Source: Gammaproteobacteria bacterium
GTDB taxonomy: Bacteria > Pseudomonadota > Gammaproteobacteria > Steroidobacterales > Woeseiaceae
Assembly: GCA_029884455.1 (NCBI GenBank)
Contig: JAOUHU010000010.1
Location: forward strand, 1 to 64,000
DNA: 64,000 bases
Reading direction: 5' to 3'
The translations under genes and the position numbers were made by a program. Each line of letters begins with the position of its first letter. The first letter of the stretch is position 1. The notes beneath the pieces are model-generated. The model saw nothing but the letters and a program-made list of their open reading frames with translations, was not told where the DNA came from and made no database searches. This document shows positions 21,573-37,014 of this stretch, piece by piece.

Positions 21573-21609
21573 GGGGTCAGAGCCCTTTTTCAAAAAGGGC
21601 TCTGACCCC
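21573..21609. repeat. REP-like palindromic repeat, copy 2 (tuf-rpsJ gap)
   Basis: A perfect 18-base inverted repeat, GGGGTCAGAGCCCTTTTT (21573-21590) with its complement (21592-21609), separated by a single base. It fills most of the 61-base gap between tuf and rpsJ. Because the arms end in T5/A5 and almost touch, the RNA form would open to a small AU loop; it lacks a trailing U-run and is not a standard terminator. Confidence 0.8.
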
Positions 21610-21617
21610 TGTTGTGT

Positions 21618-22808
21618 TTACTTGAGGATCTTCGAGACCACACCGGCGCCGACGGTACGACCGCCTTCGCGAATCGCGAAGCGCAAGCCTTCTTCCATCG
21701 CAATCGGGTTGATCAATTCGACCACCATCTGCACGTTGTCGCCCGGCATCACCATCTCCGTGCCCTCCGGCAGCTCCACCGCTCCCGTTACGTCCGTCGT
21801 GCGGAAGTAAAACTGCGGCCGATAACCCTTGAAGAACGGCGTATGACGTCCACCCTCATCCTTGGTCAGAATGTATACCTCCGCCTCGAACCGCGTATGC
21901 GGCGTGATCGAGCCCGGCTTCGCCAGTACCTGGCCGCGCTCCACCTCTTCGCGCTTTGTGCCGCGCAGCAATACGCCCACGTTGTCGCCCGCCTCACCAC
22001 GGTCCAGCAACTTGCGGAACATCTCGACGCCCGTGCAGGTCGTCTTCGTCGTGTCCCGAATGCCCACGATCTCGATTTCGTCGCCCACGTTAATCACGCC
22101 GCGCTCAATGCGCCCCGTCACCACCGTGCCGCGTCCCGAGATAGAGAACACATCCTCCACCGGCATCAGAAAATCACCGTCAATCGCCCGCTCCGGCATC
22201 GGTATGTAGCTGTCCATCGCCTCCACCAGCTTCACCACGCTCGGCACGCCTATCTCCGAGGTATCCCCGTCGAACGCCTTCAGCGCCGAGCCCGTGATTA
22301 TCGGCGTGTCATCGCCCGGGAAGTCATACACCGACAGCAGATCGCGTACTTCCATCTCCACCAGCTCCAGCAGCTCCGCGTCATCCACCTGGTCCGCCTT
22401 GTTCATGTACACCACGATGTACGGTACACCCACCTGGCGTGCCAGCAGTATGTGCTCCCGCGTCTGTGGCATCGGACCGTCCGCCGCACTCACCACCAGG
22501 ATCGCTCCGTCCATCTGCGCCGCACCCGTGATCATGTTCTTCACATAGTCCGCGTGCCCCGGGCAGTCAACGTGTGCATAGTGACGATTCGCACTCTGGT
22601 ACTCCACGTGCGCCGTCGCAATCGTGATACCGCGCGCCCGTTCCTCCGGCGCCTTGTCAATCTGGTCGTACGCAGAAACCTCACCACCGTGTATCTCTGC
22701 CATGCACTTCGTCAGCGCCGCCGTCAGCGTCGTCTTGCCGTGGTCCACGTGTCCAATCGTGCCTACGTTGATGTGCGGTTTCGTTCTTTCAAATTTTACT
22801 TTTGACAT
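21618..22808 (-). CDS. tuf: Elongation factor Tu, copy 1 (str operon)
   Basis: GTPase that delivers aminoacyl-tRNA to the ribosome. The 396-residue protein has the P-loop [26 protein letters not shown] and NKAD motifs, and the kirromycin-contact domain 3. It starts 4 bases after the fusA stop. The protein is identical to the second copy at 38177-39367, and every stretch of DNA I compared is also identical. Confidence 0.98.
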   Translation of the reverse strand: MSKVKFERTKPHINVGTIGHVDHGKTTLTAALTKCMAEIHGGEVSAYDQIDKAPEERARGITIATAHVEYQSANRHYAHVDCPGHADYVKNMITGAAQMDGAILVVSAADGPMPQTREHILLARQVGVPYIVVYMNKADQVDDAELLELVEMEVRDLLSVYDFPGDDTPIITGSALKAFDGDTSEIGVPSVVKLVEAMDSYIPMPERAIDGDFLMPVEDVFSISGRGTVVTGRIERGVINVGDEIEIVGIRDTTKTTCTGVEMFRKLLDRGEAGDNVGVLLRGTKREEVERGQVLAKPGSITPHTRFEAEVYILTKDEGGRHTPFFKGYRPQFYFRTTDVTGAVELPEGTEMVMPGDNVQMVVELINPIAMEEGLRFAIREGGRTVGAGVVSKILK

Positions 22809-22812
22809 TTTT

Positions 22813-24906
22813 TCAGCTCGCTTTCTTCATTACGGTGTCGGCCACGTTCTGCGGCACTTCGGAATACCTTGAAAACTCCATTGAATAAACCGCACGTCCC
22901 TGACTCATCGAGCGCAGGTCTGTGGAATAACCGAACATTTCGGCTAACGGCACTTCGGCGCGGATGATCTTACCCGAAGGCGACTCATCCATGCCTTGAG
23001 GAAGACCGCGACGACGATTCAGGTCGCCCATTACATCTCCCATATAGTCATTCGGCGTAACTACCTCAACTTTCATGATGGGCTCCAGCAGCACCGGGTG
23101 CGCCTTCTGTGCGCCCTCCCTGAAGCCCATACTGCCTGCAATCTTGAACGCCATTTCGCTCGAATCCACATCATGATAGGAACCGTCGAATAACGTTACT
23201 TTGCAGTCCACAACAGGGAAGCCAGCGATCACGCCATTTTGCATTTGCTCCTGGATGCCCTTGTCAACGGCACCGATGTACTCTCGTGGTACAACACCGC
23301 CAACGATGCCATTCACGAATTCATAGCCGGAGCCCGGTTCGCGCGGCTCGATTCGCAGGAACACGTGCCCGTACTGACCGCGACCACCAGACTGGCGAAT
23401 GAACTTGCCTTCTTGTTCTACGGTCTTACGAATCGTTTCGCGGTATGCGACTTGTGGCTTGCCAACATTCGCGGAAACGCTGAACTCACGACGCATGCGA
23501 TCGACAATGATGTCGAGGTGCAGCTCGCCCATGCCTGAAATGATAGTCTGATTGGACTCCTCATCCGTATGCACGCGGAATGACGGATCCTCCTTCGCCA
23601 GCTTTTGCAGCGCCACGCCCATCTTGTCCTGGTCAGCTTTGGTCTTTGGCTCGACCGCCACCGAGATTACGGGCTCCGGGAATTCCATGCGCTCCAGAGT
23701 TATTTGCCGCTTCAGGTCGCAGAGAGTGTCGCCGGTGGTCGCATCCTTGAGGCCAACCGCTGCAGCGATGTCGCCAGCGCGAACCTCCTTGATCTCTTTG
23801 CGGTCGTTCGCGTGCATTTGCAGGATTCGACCAATCCGCTCTTTCTTGCCCTTAATCGGGTTCATGATCGTATCGCCCGAATTCAGCACGCCCGAGTAAA
23901 CACGGAAAAACGTCAGGTTGCCGACGAAAGGGTCGGTGGCAATCTTGAATGCGAGGGCAGCAAACGGCTCGCCGTCATCCGCATGCCGCTCGCTGTCCTT
24001 ACCATTGTCATCGATACCCACAATCGCGGGCACATCGACGGGTGACGGCATGTAATAAATTACCGCATCAAGCATCGCCTGCACGCCCTTGTTCTTAAAG
24101 GCCGAACCGCACATCGTAACTACGATCTCCCCACGCAGCGTCCGTTCGCGCAGTCCGCGGTGAATTTCGTCCGCGGACAGCTCGCCGCTCTCGAGGAATT
24201 TGTTCAGCAGGGCTTCGTCACCTTCAGCCGCAGCTTCAATCATTTTGCCTCGCCAAAGCGCGACTTCGCTCTGCATCTCCGCCGGAATTTCACGGGCCTC
24301 ATAGGTCATGCCCATGTTTGTCTCGTGCCAGTAAACGGCGCGCAGACCGACCAGGTCGACCACACCGACAAACTTTTCTTCCGCGCCGATTGGCAATTGG
24401 ATCGGTACCGGATTCGCCGCCAGTCGCTCTCTGACCTGTTTGACCACACGCAGAAAATTGGCGCCGGCACGATCCATTTTGTTGACAAAGATCAGCCGCG
24501 GCACCTTGTATTTATTGCCTTGCCGCCAGACCGTTTCGGTCTGCGGCTCAACGCCGCCAACAGAACAGAGCACTGTTACTGCACCATCAAGTACACGCAG
24601 ACTACGTTCAACTTCGATTGTGAAGTCGACATGCCCTGGCGTGTCAATGATATTGATGCGGTGCTGCTCGAACTGCTTGTCCATGCCCTGCCAGAAACAG
24701 GTTGTAGCAGCGGAAGTAATCGTGATGCCGCGCTCTTGCTCTTGCTCCATCCAGTCCATAATGGCCGCACCATCATGAACTTCGCCTATCTTGTGCGAAA
24801 CACCGGTATAGAAAAGAATGCGCTCTGTGGTCGTGGTCTTACCAGCATCGATATGAGCCATAATGCCGATATTCCGGTAACGCTCGATGGGTGTTGTGCG
24901 GGCCAC
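22813..24906 (-). CDS. fusA: Elongation factor G
   Basis: Translocation GTPase of 697 residues. The G1 motif is [19 protein letters not shown], followed by [14 protein letters not shown] (switch I region), [15 protein letters not shown] and [10 protein letters not shown]. Domain IV ([15 protein letters not shown]) and domain V are complete. It sits between rpsG and tuf as usual. Confidence 0.98.
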   Translation of the reverse strand: MARTTPIERYRNIGIMAHIDAGKTTTTERILFYTGVSHKIGEVHDGAAIMDWMEQEQERGITITSAATTCFWQGMDKQFEQHRINIIDTPGHVDFTIEVERSLRVLDGAVTVLCSVGGVEPQTETVWRQGNKYKVPRLIFVNKMDRAGANFLRVVKQVRERLAANPVPIQLPIGAEEKFVGVVDLVGLRAVYWHETNMGMTYEAREIPAEMQSEVALWRGKMIEAAAEGDEALLNKFLESGELSADEIHRGLRERTLRGEIVVTMCGSAFKNKGVQAMLDAVIYYMPSPVDVPAIVGIDDNGKDSERHADDGEPFAALAFKIATDPFVGNLTFFRVYSGVLNSGDTIMNPIKGKKERIGRILQMHANDRKEIKEVRAGDIAAAVGLKDATTGDTLCDLKRQITLERMEFPEPVISVAVEPKTKADQDKMGVALQKLAKEDPSFRVHTDEESNQTIISGMGELHLDIIVDRMRREFSVSANVGKPQVAYRETIRKTVEQEGKFIRQSGGRGQYGHVFLRIEPREPGSGYEFVNGIVGGVVPREYIGAVDKGIQEQMQNGVIAGFPVVDCKVTLFDGSYHDVDSSEMAFKIAGSMGFREGAQKAHPVLLEPIMKVEVVTPNDYMGDVMGDLNRRRGLPQGMDESPSGKIIRAEVPLAEMFGYSTDLRSMSQGRAVYSMEFSRYSEVPQNVADTVMKKAS

Positions 24907-24952
24907 GCGCTGATCTCAAATTATCCTGAAATACTCGGTACTAGGACCGGCA

Positions 24953-25432
24953 CTACCAACGGTAGTGCGAGAACGCTTTATTCGCTTCGGCCATGCGATG
25001 TGTATCTTCTTTCTTTTTGACCGCAGTGCCACGATTTTCGGCGGCATCAAGCAACTCGTGCGCGAGGCGATGCGCCATGGATTTTTCGCTTCGATTACGC
25101 GCCGCGTCGATTACCCATCGCATAGCAAGCGATTGACGCCGCGCCGGACGAACCTCGACCGGTACCTGGTAGGTGGCACCACCTACGCGTCGCGCCTTGA
25201 CCTCCACCATCGGTTTGACGTTGTCCAGTGCAGACTCCAGCAACTCGAGAGCCTTGTCATCAGCATGCGTTTCTTTTTCAGAAATGCGTTCAATAGCGCC
25301 GTAAATGATGCGCTCGGCAACAGATTTCTTGCCGTCTACCATGATCATGTTCATGAACTTGGCAAGCAGCAGGCTGCTGAACCTTGGGTCGGGCAGAATA
25401 TTGCGTTTCGGGGCCTGGGATCTTCTGGACAT
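24953..25432 (-). CDS. rpsG: 30S ribosomal protein S7
   Basis: Nucleator of the 30S head, 159 residues, starting [40 protein letters not shown] is the 16S-binding core. Only 12 bases separate it from rpsL, so the long rpsL-rpsG spacer that forms the S7 translational-control site in E. coli is absent. Confidence 0.97.
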   Translation of the reverse strand: MSRRSQAPKRNILPDPRFSSLLLAKFMNMIMVDGKKSVAERIIYGAIERISEKETHADDKALELLESALDNVKPMVEVKARRVGGATYQVPVEVRPARRQSLAMRWVIDAARNRSEKSMAHRLAHELLDAAENRGTAVKKKEDTHRMAEANKAFSHYRW

Positions 25433-25444
25433 TTTTGGTCTCTA

Positions 25445-25819
25445 TTAGGATTTCGGACGCTTGGCGCCGTACTTGGAACGGCCCTGTCTGCGTGCCGTTA
25501 CGCCAGCACAATCGAGCGTGCCGCGAATTGTGTGATAACGAACACCTGGCAGATCCTTGACACGACCACCACGAATCAGGACGACGGAGTGCTCCTGCAG
25601 GTTGTGGCCTTCACCACCAATATACGAGGTCACCTCAAAGCCATTGGTCAGGCGTACACGCGCGACCTTTCGCATCGCCGAATTCGGTTTTTTCGGCGTG
25701 GTTGTATAGACACGCGTACAGACGCCGCGTTTTTGCGGGCTGGACTCAAGCGCCGGAACTGTACTTTTGGCCCGCTTTGTGGCGCGCGGACTGCGTACTA
25801 ACTGATTGACTGTGGCCAT
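25445..25819 (-). CDS. rpsL: 30S ribosomal protein S12
   Basis: Decoding-centre protein of 124 residues. [20 protein letters not shown] contains the position corresponding to Lys43, and [14 protein letters not shown] is conserved. Wild-type lysines are seen where streptomycin-resistance changes occur. It is the first gene of the str operon behind a strong promoter. Confidence 0.98.
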   Translation of the reverse strand: MATVNQLVRSPRATKRAKSTVPALESSPQKRGVCTRVYTTTPKKPNSAMRKVARVRLTNGFEVTSYIGGEGHNLQEHSVVLIRGGRVKDLPGVRYHTIRGTLDCAGVTARRQGRSKYGAKRPKS

Positions 25820-25923
25820 GGGCCCTCATCTCATTAAGGTTATGCAAAAAAAGTCACGCCTTACAAGCAGGCGCACCCGACTGCCGAATCCATCGTGATT
25901 CAGAGCGCGGGATCTAAAATCAA

Positions 25924-25942
25924 GGCCCGCGTGTGGCGGGCC
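25924..25942 (-). promoter_or_regulatory. Strong GC stem at the start of the rpsL leader
   Basis: GGCCCGC, a 5-base loop and GCGGGCC form a perfect stem. On the minus strand it is followed by TTGATTTTA, a weak U-rich tract. It lies 12-30 bases after the predicted rpsL transcription start. It could terminate rpoC read-through, attenuate the str operon, or protect the 5' end; the sequence alone does not decide between these. Confidence 0.55.
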
Positions 25943-25960
25943 CCGGGGTCAAGGGCGGGC

Positions 25961-25990
25961 ATTGTAGTGACGCGTGCAAGTCGCTGTCAA
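25961..25990 (-). promoter_or_regulatory. str operon promoter (rpsL)
   Basis: A perfect -35 TTGACA (25985-25990) and a near-consensus -10 TACAAT (25961-25966) are spaced by 18 bases in the 249-base gap between rpoC and rpsL. The predicted leader to rpsL is about 135 bases. Confidence 0.8.
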
Positions 25991-26068
25991 CTGCGTGCCG
26001 GCCGTGCGCACCGTGGTTCTGCGCAGTTCGCAGATCATCACTATAAGTGCTTGTTTTTTAAGCCCTTC

Positions 26069-30339
<4,271 letters not shown>

Positions 30340-30340
<1 letters not shown>

Positions 30341-33300
30341 TAGTCTGTCTCCAGCTCAATGTTGATGCCCAAAGATCGAATCTCTTTGACCAGGACATTG
30401 AACGATTCCGGCATTCCGGCGTCCATTTCGTGTTCGCCGTCGACGATGTTCTTGTACATCTTGGTACGTCCCTGCACGTCGTCCGACTTAACGGTCAACA
30501 TTTCCTGCAGGGTATAGGCGGCGCCGTAGGCTTCCAGCGCCCAGACTTCCATCTCACCGAAGCGCTGACCACCGAACTGCGCCTTACCGCCGAGTGGCTG
30601 CTGCGTAACCAGGCTGTACGGACCAGTCGAACGCGCATGCATCTTGTCGTCAACGAGGTGATTTAGCTTGAGCATGTACATGTAGCCTACGGTCACATCC
30701 CGATCGAACTGCTCACCAGTTCGTCCATCGGTCAAACGCGACTGGCCTGATTCATCAAGCTCAGCCAATACCAGCAGAGCCTTGATTTCAGCTTCATCAG
30801 CACCGTCAAAAACGGGCGTTGCTATCGGTACACCGCCGGTCAGATTCTTTGCCAACTCGAGAATTTCGGCATCCGAAAATGACTTCAGGTCTTCAGTGCC
30901 GCCGCCGGTCTTGTTGTACAGCGCTTCCAGGAACTGGCGAATCTTGATGATCGATTCCTGTGCCTTCAACATCTTGTCGATCTTCTTACCGAGACCCTTC
31001 GCTGCCCAGCCCAGGTGAGTTTCCAGCACCTGGCCGACGTTCATGCGCGACGGTACGCCCAGCGGATTGAGCACGATATCGACCGGATTGCCATCTTCGA
31101 GATACGGCATGTCTTCGAGTGGCACGATCGTCGAGATCACGCCCTTGTTACCGTGCCGGCCTGCCATCTTGTCGCCGGGCTGGATGCGGCGCTTCACAGC
31201 AAGATAGACTTTGGCCATTTTCAGAACACCCGGCGCCAGATCGTCGCCCGCAGTGATCTTCATCTTCTTCGCTTCGAAGCGACGATCGAATTCTTCGCGC
31301 TGCGCGTTCAGGCGCTCAAACGCATTTTGCAAAGCCTCGTTCGCGTCGTCGTTCTTAAGCCTGATCTCAAACCATTTCTCTCGCGGCAGTTCTGCAAGGT
31401 ACGTACTCGTGATCTTCGATCCTGAGCTGAGCTTGTTCGGCCCACCCTGTGCGATCTTGTTGACCAGCATGCGCTCGACGCGCTGGTAGATATCTTCTTC
31501 GAGAATTCGCAGCGTGTCATCGAGGTCCTTGCGTACACTCTCGAGCTCGGCCTTTTCGATCGAAAGGGCACGCAGATCCTTCTCGACACCGTCACGCGTG
31601 AATACGCGTACGTCGATAACCGTTCCATCCATGCCGGGCGGCACGCGCAGCGAGGTATCCTTCACATCAGATGCTTTTTCGCCAAAAATTGCGCGCAACA
31701 GCTTCTCTTCCGGAGTCAGCTGCGTTTCGCCTTTCGGCGTGACCTTGCCTACCAGGATGTCGCCAGCCTTAACTTCGGCACCAATGAAGGCTATACCCGA
31801 CTCATCAAGTTTGGCCAAAGCGGCATCACCGACGTTTGGAATGTCGGAGGTGATGTCTTCCGGGCCGAGTTTCGTGTCACGCGCGACACACTGCAGTTCT
31901 TCGATGTGTATGGTAGTGAAGCGATCTTCTTTGACCACTCGTTCCGAAATCAGGATCGAGTCCTCAAAGTTGTAGCCATTCCATGGCATGAATGCGACCA
32001 GCAGGTTCTGGCCGAGCGCGAGTTCGCCCATGTCCGTCGACGGGCCATCCGCCAAAACGTCACCGGTAGAAATCGTATCGCCGCCTTTAACCAGCGGGCG
32101 TTGATTGATACAGGTATTCTGGTTGGAGCGCGTGTACTTGGTCAGGTTGTAGATATCCACGCCGGCCTCAGCAGCGCTGGTCTCTTCGTCGTTGACGCGC
32201 ACAACAATGCGTGACGCATCGACTGAATCAACGATGCCACCGCGACGCGCGACCACCGTTACGCCGGAATCGATGGCAACTGCACGCTCCATACCGGTAC
32301 CAACCAGCGGTGCTTCGGCGCGCAGTGTCGGCACGGCCTGTCGTTGCATGTTGGATCCCATCAAAGCGCGGTTCGCATCATCGTGCTCGAGGAACGGGAT
32401 CAGCGATGCAGCCACGGAAACGATCTGTCGCGGCGAGACGTCCATGTAGTTAATCGCGTCGGGTGCCGATAGCGTGAACTCATTTTTGTGACGCACCGCA
32501 ACCAGGTCATCGGTGAACTTGCCGCTTTTGTCGAGCTCGGCGTTCGCCTGCGCAATTACATACTGGCTTTCCTCAATTGCAGACAGGTATTCGATCTGCG
32601 CTGTCGCCTTGCCGCCGGTTACCTTTCGGTACGGCGTTTCAAGGAAGCCGTATTCATTGGTGCGCGCGTAGACAGCCAGGGAATTGATCAGGCCGATATT
32701 CGGACCTTCCGGAGTTTCAATCGGGCAGACCCTACCGTAATGTGTCGGGTGTACGTCGCGAACTTCGAAACCCGCTCGCTCACGCGTCAATCCACCTGGC
32801 CCGAGCGCCGATACGCGGCGCTTGTGGGTAACTTCCGACAGTGGATTGTTCTGGTCCATGAACTGCGATAACTGACTCGAACCGAAGAACTCCTTGACGG
32901 CTGCAGCGACCGGCTTCGCATTAATCATTTCCTGTGGCATTAACGCGTCGGCTTCAGCCTGCGTCAGGCGCTCCTTGACGGCACGTTCAACGCGCACCAG
33001 GCCAACACGGAATGCGTTCTCTGCCATCTCGCCGACACTACGCACACGACGGTTGCCAAGATGATCAATATCATCGACTGTGCCAAAACCGTTGCGAATA
33101 TCGATGAGAGTCTTGAGCACAGCAAGAATGTCATCCTTGTTCAGGACGCCAGCACCGTCCGACGAATCGCGACCAACTCGACGATTGAACTTCATCCGGC
33201 CAACAGCAGACAGGTCGTAACGATCTGAATTGAAGAACAGGTTCTGGAACAGGTTCTCGGCAGCTTCTTTGGTCGGCGGCTCGCCGGGGCGCATCATGCG

Positions 33301-34419
33301 ATAGATCTCGACCAACGCCTCAAGTCGGGTGGTCGACGGATCGATGTTCAGGGTATTTGATATGAACGCGCCGCGATCCAGGTCATTTACGTAAAGTGTA
33401 CGAATGTGCTCGACACCTTTACTCACCAACTCATTGACCAGATCCGTCGTGAGCTCCGCATTTGCCGCAGCCAGTAGCTCGCCGGTGTCCGTGTCAACGA
33501 TATCGTGCGCGAGAATTTCGCCATCAAGGTACTCAGCGGGCACGACCAGGGAGTCGACCTTCGACTGCGCAATTTCGCGCACATGCTTCGCCGTAATTCG
33601 TCGACCTTCTTCGACAATTACTTTTCGCCCGATCCTGATGTCGAAAGTCGCTGTATCGCCACGCAGACGCTCGGCAACCAGACCCATCGTAATTTCGTCT
33701 TTGGACAGGTAAAAGTCATTCTTCTCAAAAAACAGGTCGAGCATCTCTTCGTTACTCATGTCGAGCGCACGGAGGATGATCGTTACCGGCAATTTCCGCC
33801 GCCGGTCGATGCGCGCAAACAACGCATCCTTTGGATCAAATTCGAAGTCCAGCCATGAACCACGGTACGGAATAATGCGTGCTGAGAACAGCAGCTTGCC
33901 CGAGCTGTGTGTTTTTCCTTTGTCGTGATCGAAAAACACGCCCGGTGAACGATGCAGCTGAGAAACGATTACGCGCTCGGTACCGTTGATGACAAAGGTA
34001 CCGTGATCGGTCATAAGCGGCATTTCGCCGAGGTAGACTTCCTGTTCGCGAATGTCCTTTACCGGCTTTGGAGTGCCGCTCGCATCTTTATCATAAATGA
34101 CAAGCCGCACCAGCACGCGAATCGGTGCGGCATACGTCAGGCCACGCATCTGGCATTCCTTGACGTCGAATACGGGATCGCCGAGGCGGTAGCTCACATA
34201 TTCGAGAGCCGCGTTTCCCGAGTAGCTCACAATCGGGAAGACAGACCGGAATGCGGCATGCAGACCGCGGTCGTCACGCTCTTCGATAGACTTGTCCGTT
34301 TGCAGGAACTTCTTATAAGAGTCGACCTGGATCGAGAGCAAGTAGGGCACGTCGAGAATCGTCGGCCGTTTGCCAAAGTTCTTACGGATGCGTTTTTTCT
34401 CAGTGAATGAATAGGCCAT
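30340..34419 (-). CDS. rpoB: RNA polymerase subunit beta
   Basis: Catalytic-core subunit of 1359 residues. The rifampicin-binding region reads [20 protein letters not shown] and [20 protein letters not shown] with wild-type residues at the usual resistance positions. [20 protein letters not shown] and [20 protein letters not shown] near the C-terminus are diagnostic. The gene follows rplL with a structured 124-base gap. Confidence 0.98.
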
Positions 34420-34452
34420 TCGAGAATACCTTCGTTAATTACAGATGCGCGC

Positions 34453-34483
34453 AAGCGGCCAATCGCAATGCGACTGGCCGCTT
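34453..34483 (-). promoter_or_regulatory. rplL-rpoB intergenic stem (attenuator or RNase III-type site)
   Basis: In RNA form AAGCGGCCAGUCGC pairs with GCGAUUGGCCGCUU over 14 positions, including one G-U pair, around a 3-base loop. No U-run follows. In E. coli the same gap contains an attenuator and an RNase III processing site that lower rpoBC expression relative to rplJL; this stem is the obvious equivalent. A smaller stem (GACCC/GGGTC) lies at 34495-34507. Confidence 0.65.
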
Positions 34484-34536
34484 GCCCGACTTGTGACCCG
34501 CCGGGTCGTTAGCAAAAAATACTGCGGGAACATTCA

Positions 34537-34555
34537 GAGCTGACTACTTCAGCTC
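34537..34555 (-). promoter_or_regulatory. Stem overlapping the rplL stop codon
   Basis: GAGCTGA and TCAGCTC form a perfect 7-base stem whose 5-base loop carries the rplL stop codon. It could protect the abundant rplL message or slow termination; no U-run follows, so it is not a standard terminator. Confidence 0.4.
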
Positions 34556-34924
34556 TACCGTGCCGCCAGCTTCTTCAAGCTGCTTCTTGATATTTTCTGC
34601 CTCGCCCTTCGCAACGCCTTCCTTGATTACGGATGGCACGCCTTCGACAGCGTCTTTCGCCTCTTTCAGGCCCAACCCGGTAATCGTGCGGACCGCTTTG
34701 ATGACGCCAACTTTTGCTTCACCGAAGCCGGTCAGAACGACATTGAATTCGTCCTTTTCTTCAGCCACCGCGGCCTCGCCACCAGCTGCCGGCCCGGCAA
34801 CCATAGCGACAGGTGCTGCTGCTGATACGCCCCACTCTTGCTCGAGCATCTTGACGAGATCAACAACTTCCATGATTGGCTTTGCGCTCAACTCTTTGAG
34901 CAGATCTTGGTTTGACATTGCCAT
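34544..34924 (-). CDS. rplL: 50S ribosomal protein L7/L12
   Basis: Multicopy stalk protein that recruits translation factors. Its 126 residues have the N-terminal dimerisation helices, an Ala/Gly-rich hinge ([20 protein letters not shown]) and the factor-binding domain ([20 protein letters not shown]). An ATG two codons in is an alternative start. Confidence 0.97.
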   Translation of the reverse strand: MAMSNQDLLKELSAKPIMEVVDLVKMLEQEWGVSAAAPVAMVAGPAAGGEAAVAEEKDEFNVVLTGFGEAKVGVIKAVRTITGLGLKEAKDAVEGVPSVIKEGVAKGEAENIKKQLEEAGGTVELK

Positions 34925-34979
34925 TTCAAATTTCCTTTAAAGTTTCTTTCCTGAGTCAGGTAGTTAAATTGTTTCGGTC

Positions 34980-35504
34980 CTAGGCTGCCTTCTGGCCGGC
35001 GCGCGCGTTCAAAGTACGCGCGAGCATTGCCGAGGGCTCCGCCAGAGTGCGAACCAGCTTGGACATCGGTGCCGACAACACGCCAAGCAACATTGCGCGA
35101 GCCTGATCCAGCGTTGGCAGTTCTGCCAGCTTGGCCAAATCAGTGCCCGGCAGCAGTTGCCCACCGGCCGCCAGCGATACCGCCTGCAGAGCTTCGTGCT
35201 CCTTGGCGAAATCTTTGATGATCCTGGCAGCTGCACCTGGATCGTCTTTTGCGAACGCAAGCAGGATTGGCCCCTTGAGTGTGGCTTGCATACACTCAAA
35301 TTCGGTACCCTCGATAGCACGGCGAGCCAGCGTGTTCTTGACCACACGCATGTATACGCCGGCACCGCGCGCCCTGCTGCGCAGTTCCGTCATCTCGGAC
35401 ACCGACAAACCTCTGTAAACAGCCGCAACGGCCGTTACAGAATCTGCCGCAACCGCATTCACCTCTTTGACAAGAGCCTTCTTGTCTTCGAGTCTTAGTG
35501 CCAT
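34980..35504 (-). CDS. rplJ: 50S ribosomal protein L10
   Basis: Base of the ribosomal stalk, 174 residues. MALRLEDKKALVKEVNAVAA and LRSRARGAGVYMRVVKNTLA are conserved. The L10-L12 complex represses translation of rplJ by binding its leader, and a matching leader is seen just upstream. Confidence 0.97.
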   Translation of the reverse strand: MALRLEDKKALVKEVNAVAADSVTAVAAVYRGLSVSEMTELRSRARGAGVYMRVVKNTLARRAIEGTEFECMQATLKGPILLAFAKDDPGAAARIIKDFAKEHEALQAVSLAAGGQLLPGTDLAKLAELPTLDQARAMLLGVLSAPMSKLVRTLAEPSAMLARTLNARAGQKAA

Positions 35505-35614
35505 GAATATCTCCTGGCCTAACGGTTACACCACAGGTGAAAAATTTCTTCACCCACCTCTTTGGAGACATCCGTCTCCTGTCGAATGGTCACCGTCGCC
35601 AGATAATCTGACTA

Positions 35615-35705
35615 AGGATTCACCATCTGCGTAGGCGTTTATTAAGATCAGTCACCTGACTGATCGCCTACGGTCTTCGACGATCGCCGCATCCTTGCGG
35701 CTAAC
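35615..35705 (-). ncRNA. L10 leader (ribosomal protein autoregulatory RNA)
   Basis: The 247-base gap between rplA and rplJ holds the hallmark pairing of the L10 leader: GACCGUAGGCG pairs with ACGCCUACG, around a perfect 8-base stem (GATCAGTC/GACTGATC). It ends in the conserved GCAGAUGGUGAAUCC. A GCCGC/GCGGC hairpin (35686-35701) precedes it. Downstream stems GGAGAC/GTCTCC and GGTGAA/TTCACC lie near the ribosome site AGGAG of rplJ. Family identity is from memory of the consensus. Confidence 0.85.
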
Positions 35706-35751
35706 CGCAATGACGCCAGAAACTAGGCTGGCGCCACCGCGGAATTCTTGA

Positions 35752-36447
35752 CTAGACGTCTATCGACGCCCGATCAACCGACACGCCCGGCCCCATGGTG
35801 CTGGATATGGTCAGTTTCTTTACGTACGAGCCCTTCGCGGAGGCCGGTTTCGACTTGCGCAGGTCATTCAGCAGCGCATCGAGATTTTCCTTCAATGCAG
35901 TAACTGCAAAATCAGCGCGACCAATCGGGCAATGAATGATGCCTGCCTTGTCGGTGCGATAACGCACCTGGCCGGCCTTGGCATTCTTGACTGCGCCTTC
36001 GACGTCGGCCGTCACCGTACCGACCTTAGGGTTCGGCATCAGGCCACGCGGACCCAATACCTGTCCCAGCTGGCCAACGATCCGCATCGCATCAGGCGTT
36101 GCGATTACAACATCGAAATTCAGTTCGCCGCCTTTGATTTTCTCCGCCAGATCCTCGAAACCGACAAGGTCTGCGCCAGCAGCCTTGGCCTTTGCGGCAT
36201 TTTCACCTTGTGCAAAAACCGCAACTCGTACGGACTTGCCGGTGCCGTTCGGCAACACGGTCGAACCGCGGACAACCTGTTCGGATTTGCGCGGATCCAC
36301 ACCGAGGTTCACGGCAACGTCAATGCTTTCCGGAAACTTGGCCGTAGCCAGCTCCCTGACCAGCTGCAACGCCTCCTCTACGAGGTACGTTTTCGTGGCG
36401 TCGAACTTGTCACGAGCGGCCTTCTTACGTTTGCTCTCAGCCATCAC
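35752..36447 (-). CDS. rplA: 50S ribosomal protein L1
   Basis: L1-stalk protein and translational repressor of the rplKA message, 231 residues. [20 protein letters not shown] and [14 protein letters not shown] are diagnostic. The start overlaps the end of rplK by four bases (ATGA). Confidence 0.97.
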   Translation of the reverse strand: MMAESKRKKAARDKFDATKTYLVEEALQLVRELATAKFPESIDVAVNLGVDPRKSEQVVRGSTVLPNGTGKSVRVAVFAQGENAAKAKAAGADLVGFEDLAEKIKGGELNFDVVIATPDAMRIVGQLGQVLGPRGLMPNPKVGTVTADVEGAVKNAKAGQVRYRTDKAGIIHCPIGRADFAVTALKENLDALLNDLRKSKPASAKGSYVKKLTISSTMGPGVSVDRASIDV

Positions 36448-36878
36448 TTCACTCCTGCCACGTCGATGCCCATGCTGCGCGCCGTACCCGCGATTGTTCG
36501 CACGGCTGCGTCCATATCAGCTGCAGTCAGGTCGGGCATTTTGGTCGTGGCAATCTGTTCCAGCTGTGCACGACTTACGGAACCGACCTTGGCAGTGTTC
36601 GGCGTGCCGGATCCTTTCGGGATACCTGCCGTCTTGCGCAGCAGAACCGCCGCTGGCGGCGTCTTCGTGATAAAGGTGAAACTACGGTCGCTATACACCG
36701 TTATGATCACCGGCGTCGGCAGGCCCGGCTCGAGACCCTGGGTCGCAGCATTGAACGCCTTGCAGAACTCCATGATATTGACACCGTGCTGGCCCAGCGC
36801 CGGACCTACGGGCGGCGACGGATTTGCCTGGCCCGCGGCTACCTGGAGCTTTATGTAGCCCGTTACTTTCTTTGCCAT
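36444..36878 (-). CDS. rplK: 50S ribosomal protein L11
   Basis: GTPase-centre protein, target of thiostrepton and needed for RelA activation, 144 residues. The N-terminal [20 protein letters not shown] with the conserved proline hinge and the C-terminal [14 protein letters not shown] are present. Confidence 0.97.
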   Translation of the reverse strand: MAKKVTGYIKLQVAAGQANPSPPVGPALGQHGVNIMEFCKAFNAATQGLEPGLPTPVIITVYSDRSFTFITKTPPAAVLLRKTAGIPKGSGTPNTAKVGSVSRAQLEQIATTKMPDLTAADMDAAVRTIAGTARSMGIDVAGVK

Positions 36879-36900
36879 TCTCTTTCTCCCGAGTGCAAGC

Positions 36901-36919
36901 GCTATGGCTCACCCATAGC
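36901..36919 (-). promoter_or_regulatory. Hairpin in the rplK leader
   Basis: GCTATGG, five bases and CCATAGC form a perfect 7-base stem a few bases before the rplK ribosome site. In E. coli L1 represses rplKA by binding just upstream of rplK; this stem is in the right place, but I cannot confirm an L1-type internal loop. Confidence 0.4.
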
Positions 36920-36942
36920 TCCTCGTATTGATCTTCATTGCC

Positions 36943-37009
36943 GGGGTCAGAGCCCTTTTTTTCCCAGATTCGGTTTCAACCGCATCTGGGAAAAAAGGGC
37001 TCTGACCCC
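36943..37009. repeat. REP-like palindromic repeat, copy 3 (nusG-rplK gap), extended form
   Basis: Arms of 27 and 26 bases (36943-36969 and 36984-37009) are complementary apart from one extra T. The outer 13 bases match copy 2 (GGGGTCAGAGCCC). Inside lies CCCAGAT/ATCTGGG and a further CGGTT/AACCG pairing. The element begins 5 bases after the nusG stop. It is the longest of the three copies and may be a composite of two half-units. Confidence 0.8.
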
Positions 37010-37014
37010 AATAA

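Noticed and set aside
21612..22805. A 397-codon open frame antisense to tuf (and its twin at 38069-39364)
   Set aside because: It mirrors EF-Tu codons on the opposite strand, is His/Arg-rich, and has no family resemblance; it is a shadow of a highly expressed gene.
25943..25960. A possible further REP-like copy (GGGGTCAAGGGCGG)
   Set aside because: Only the first seven bases match and there is no second arm of the family type; it belongs to the promoter/stem region.
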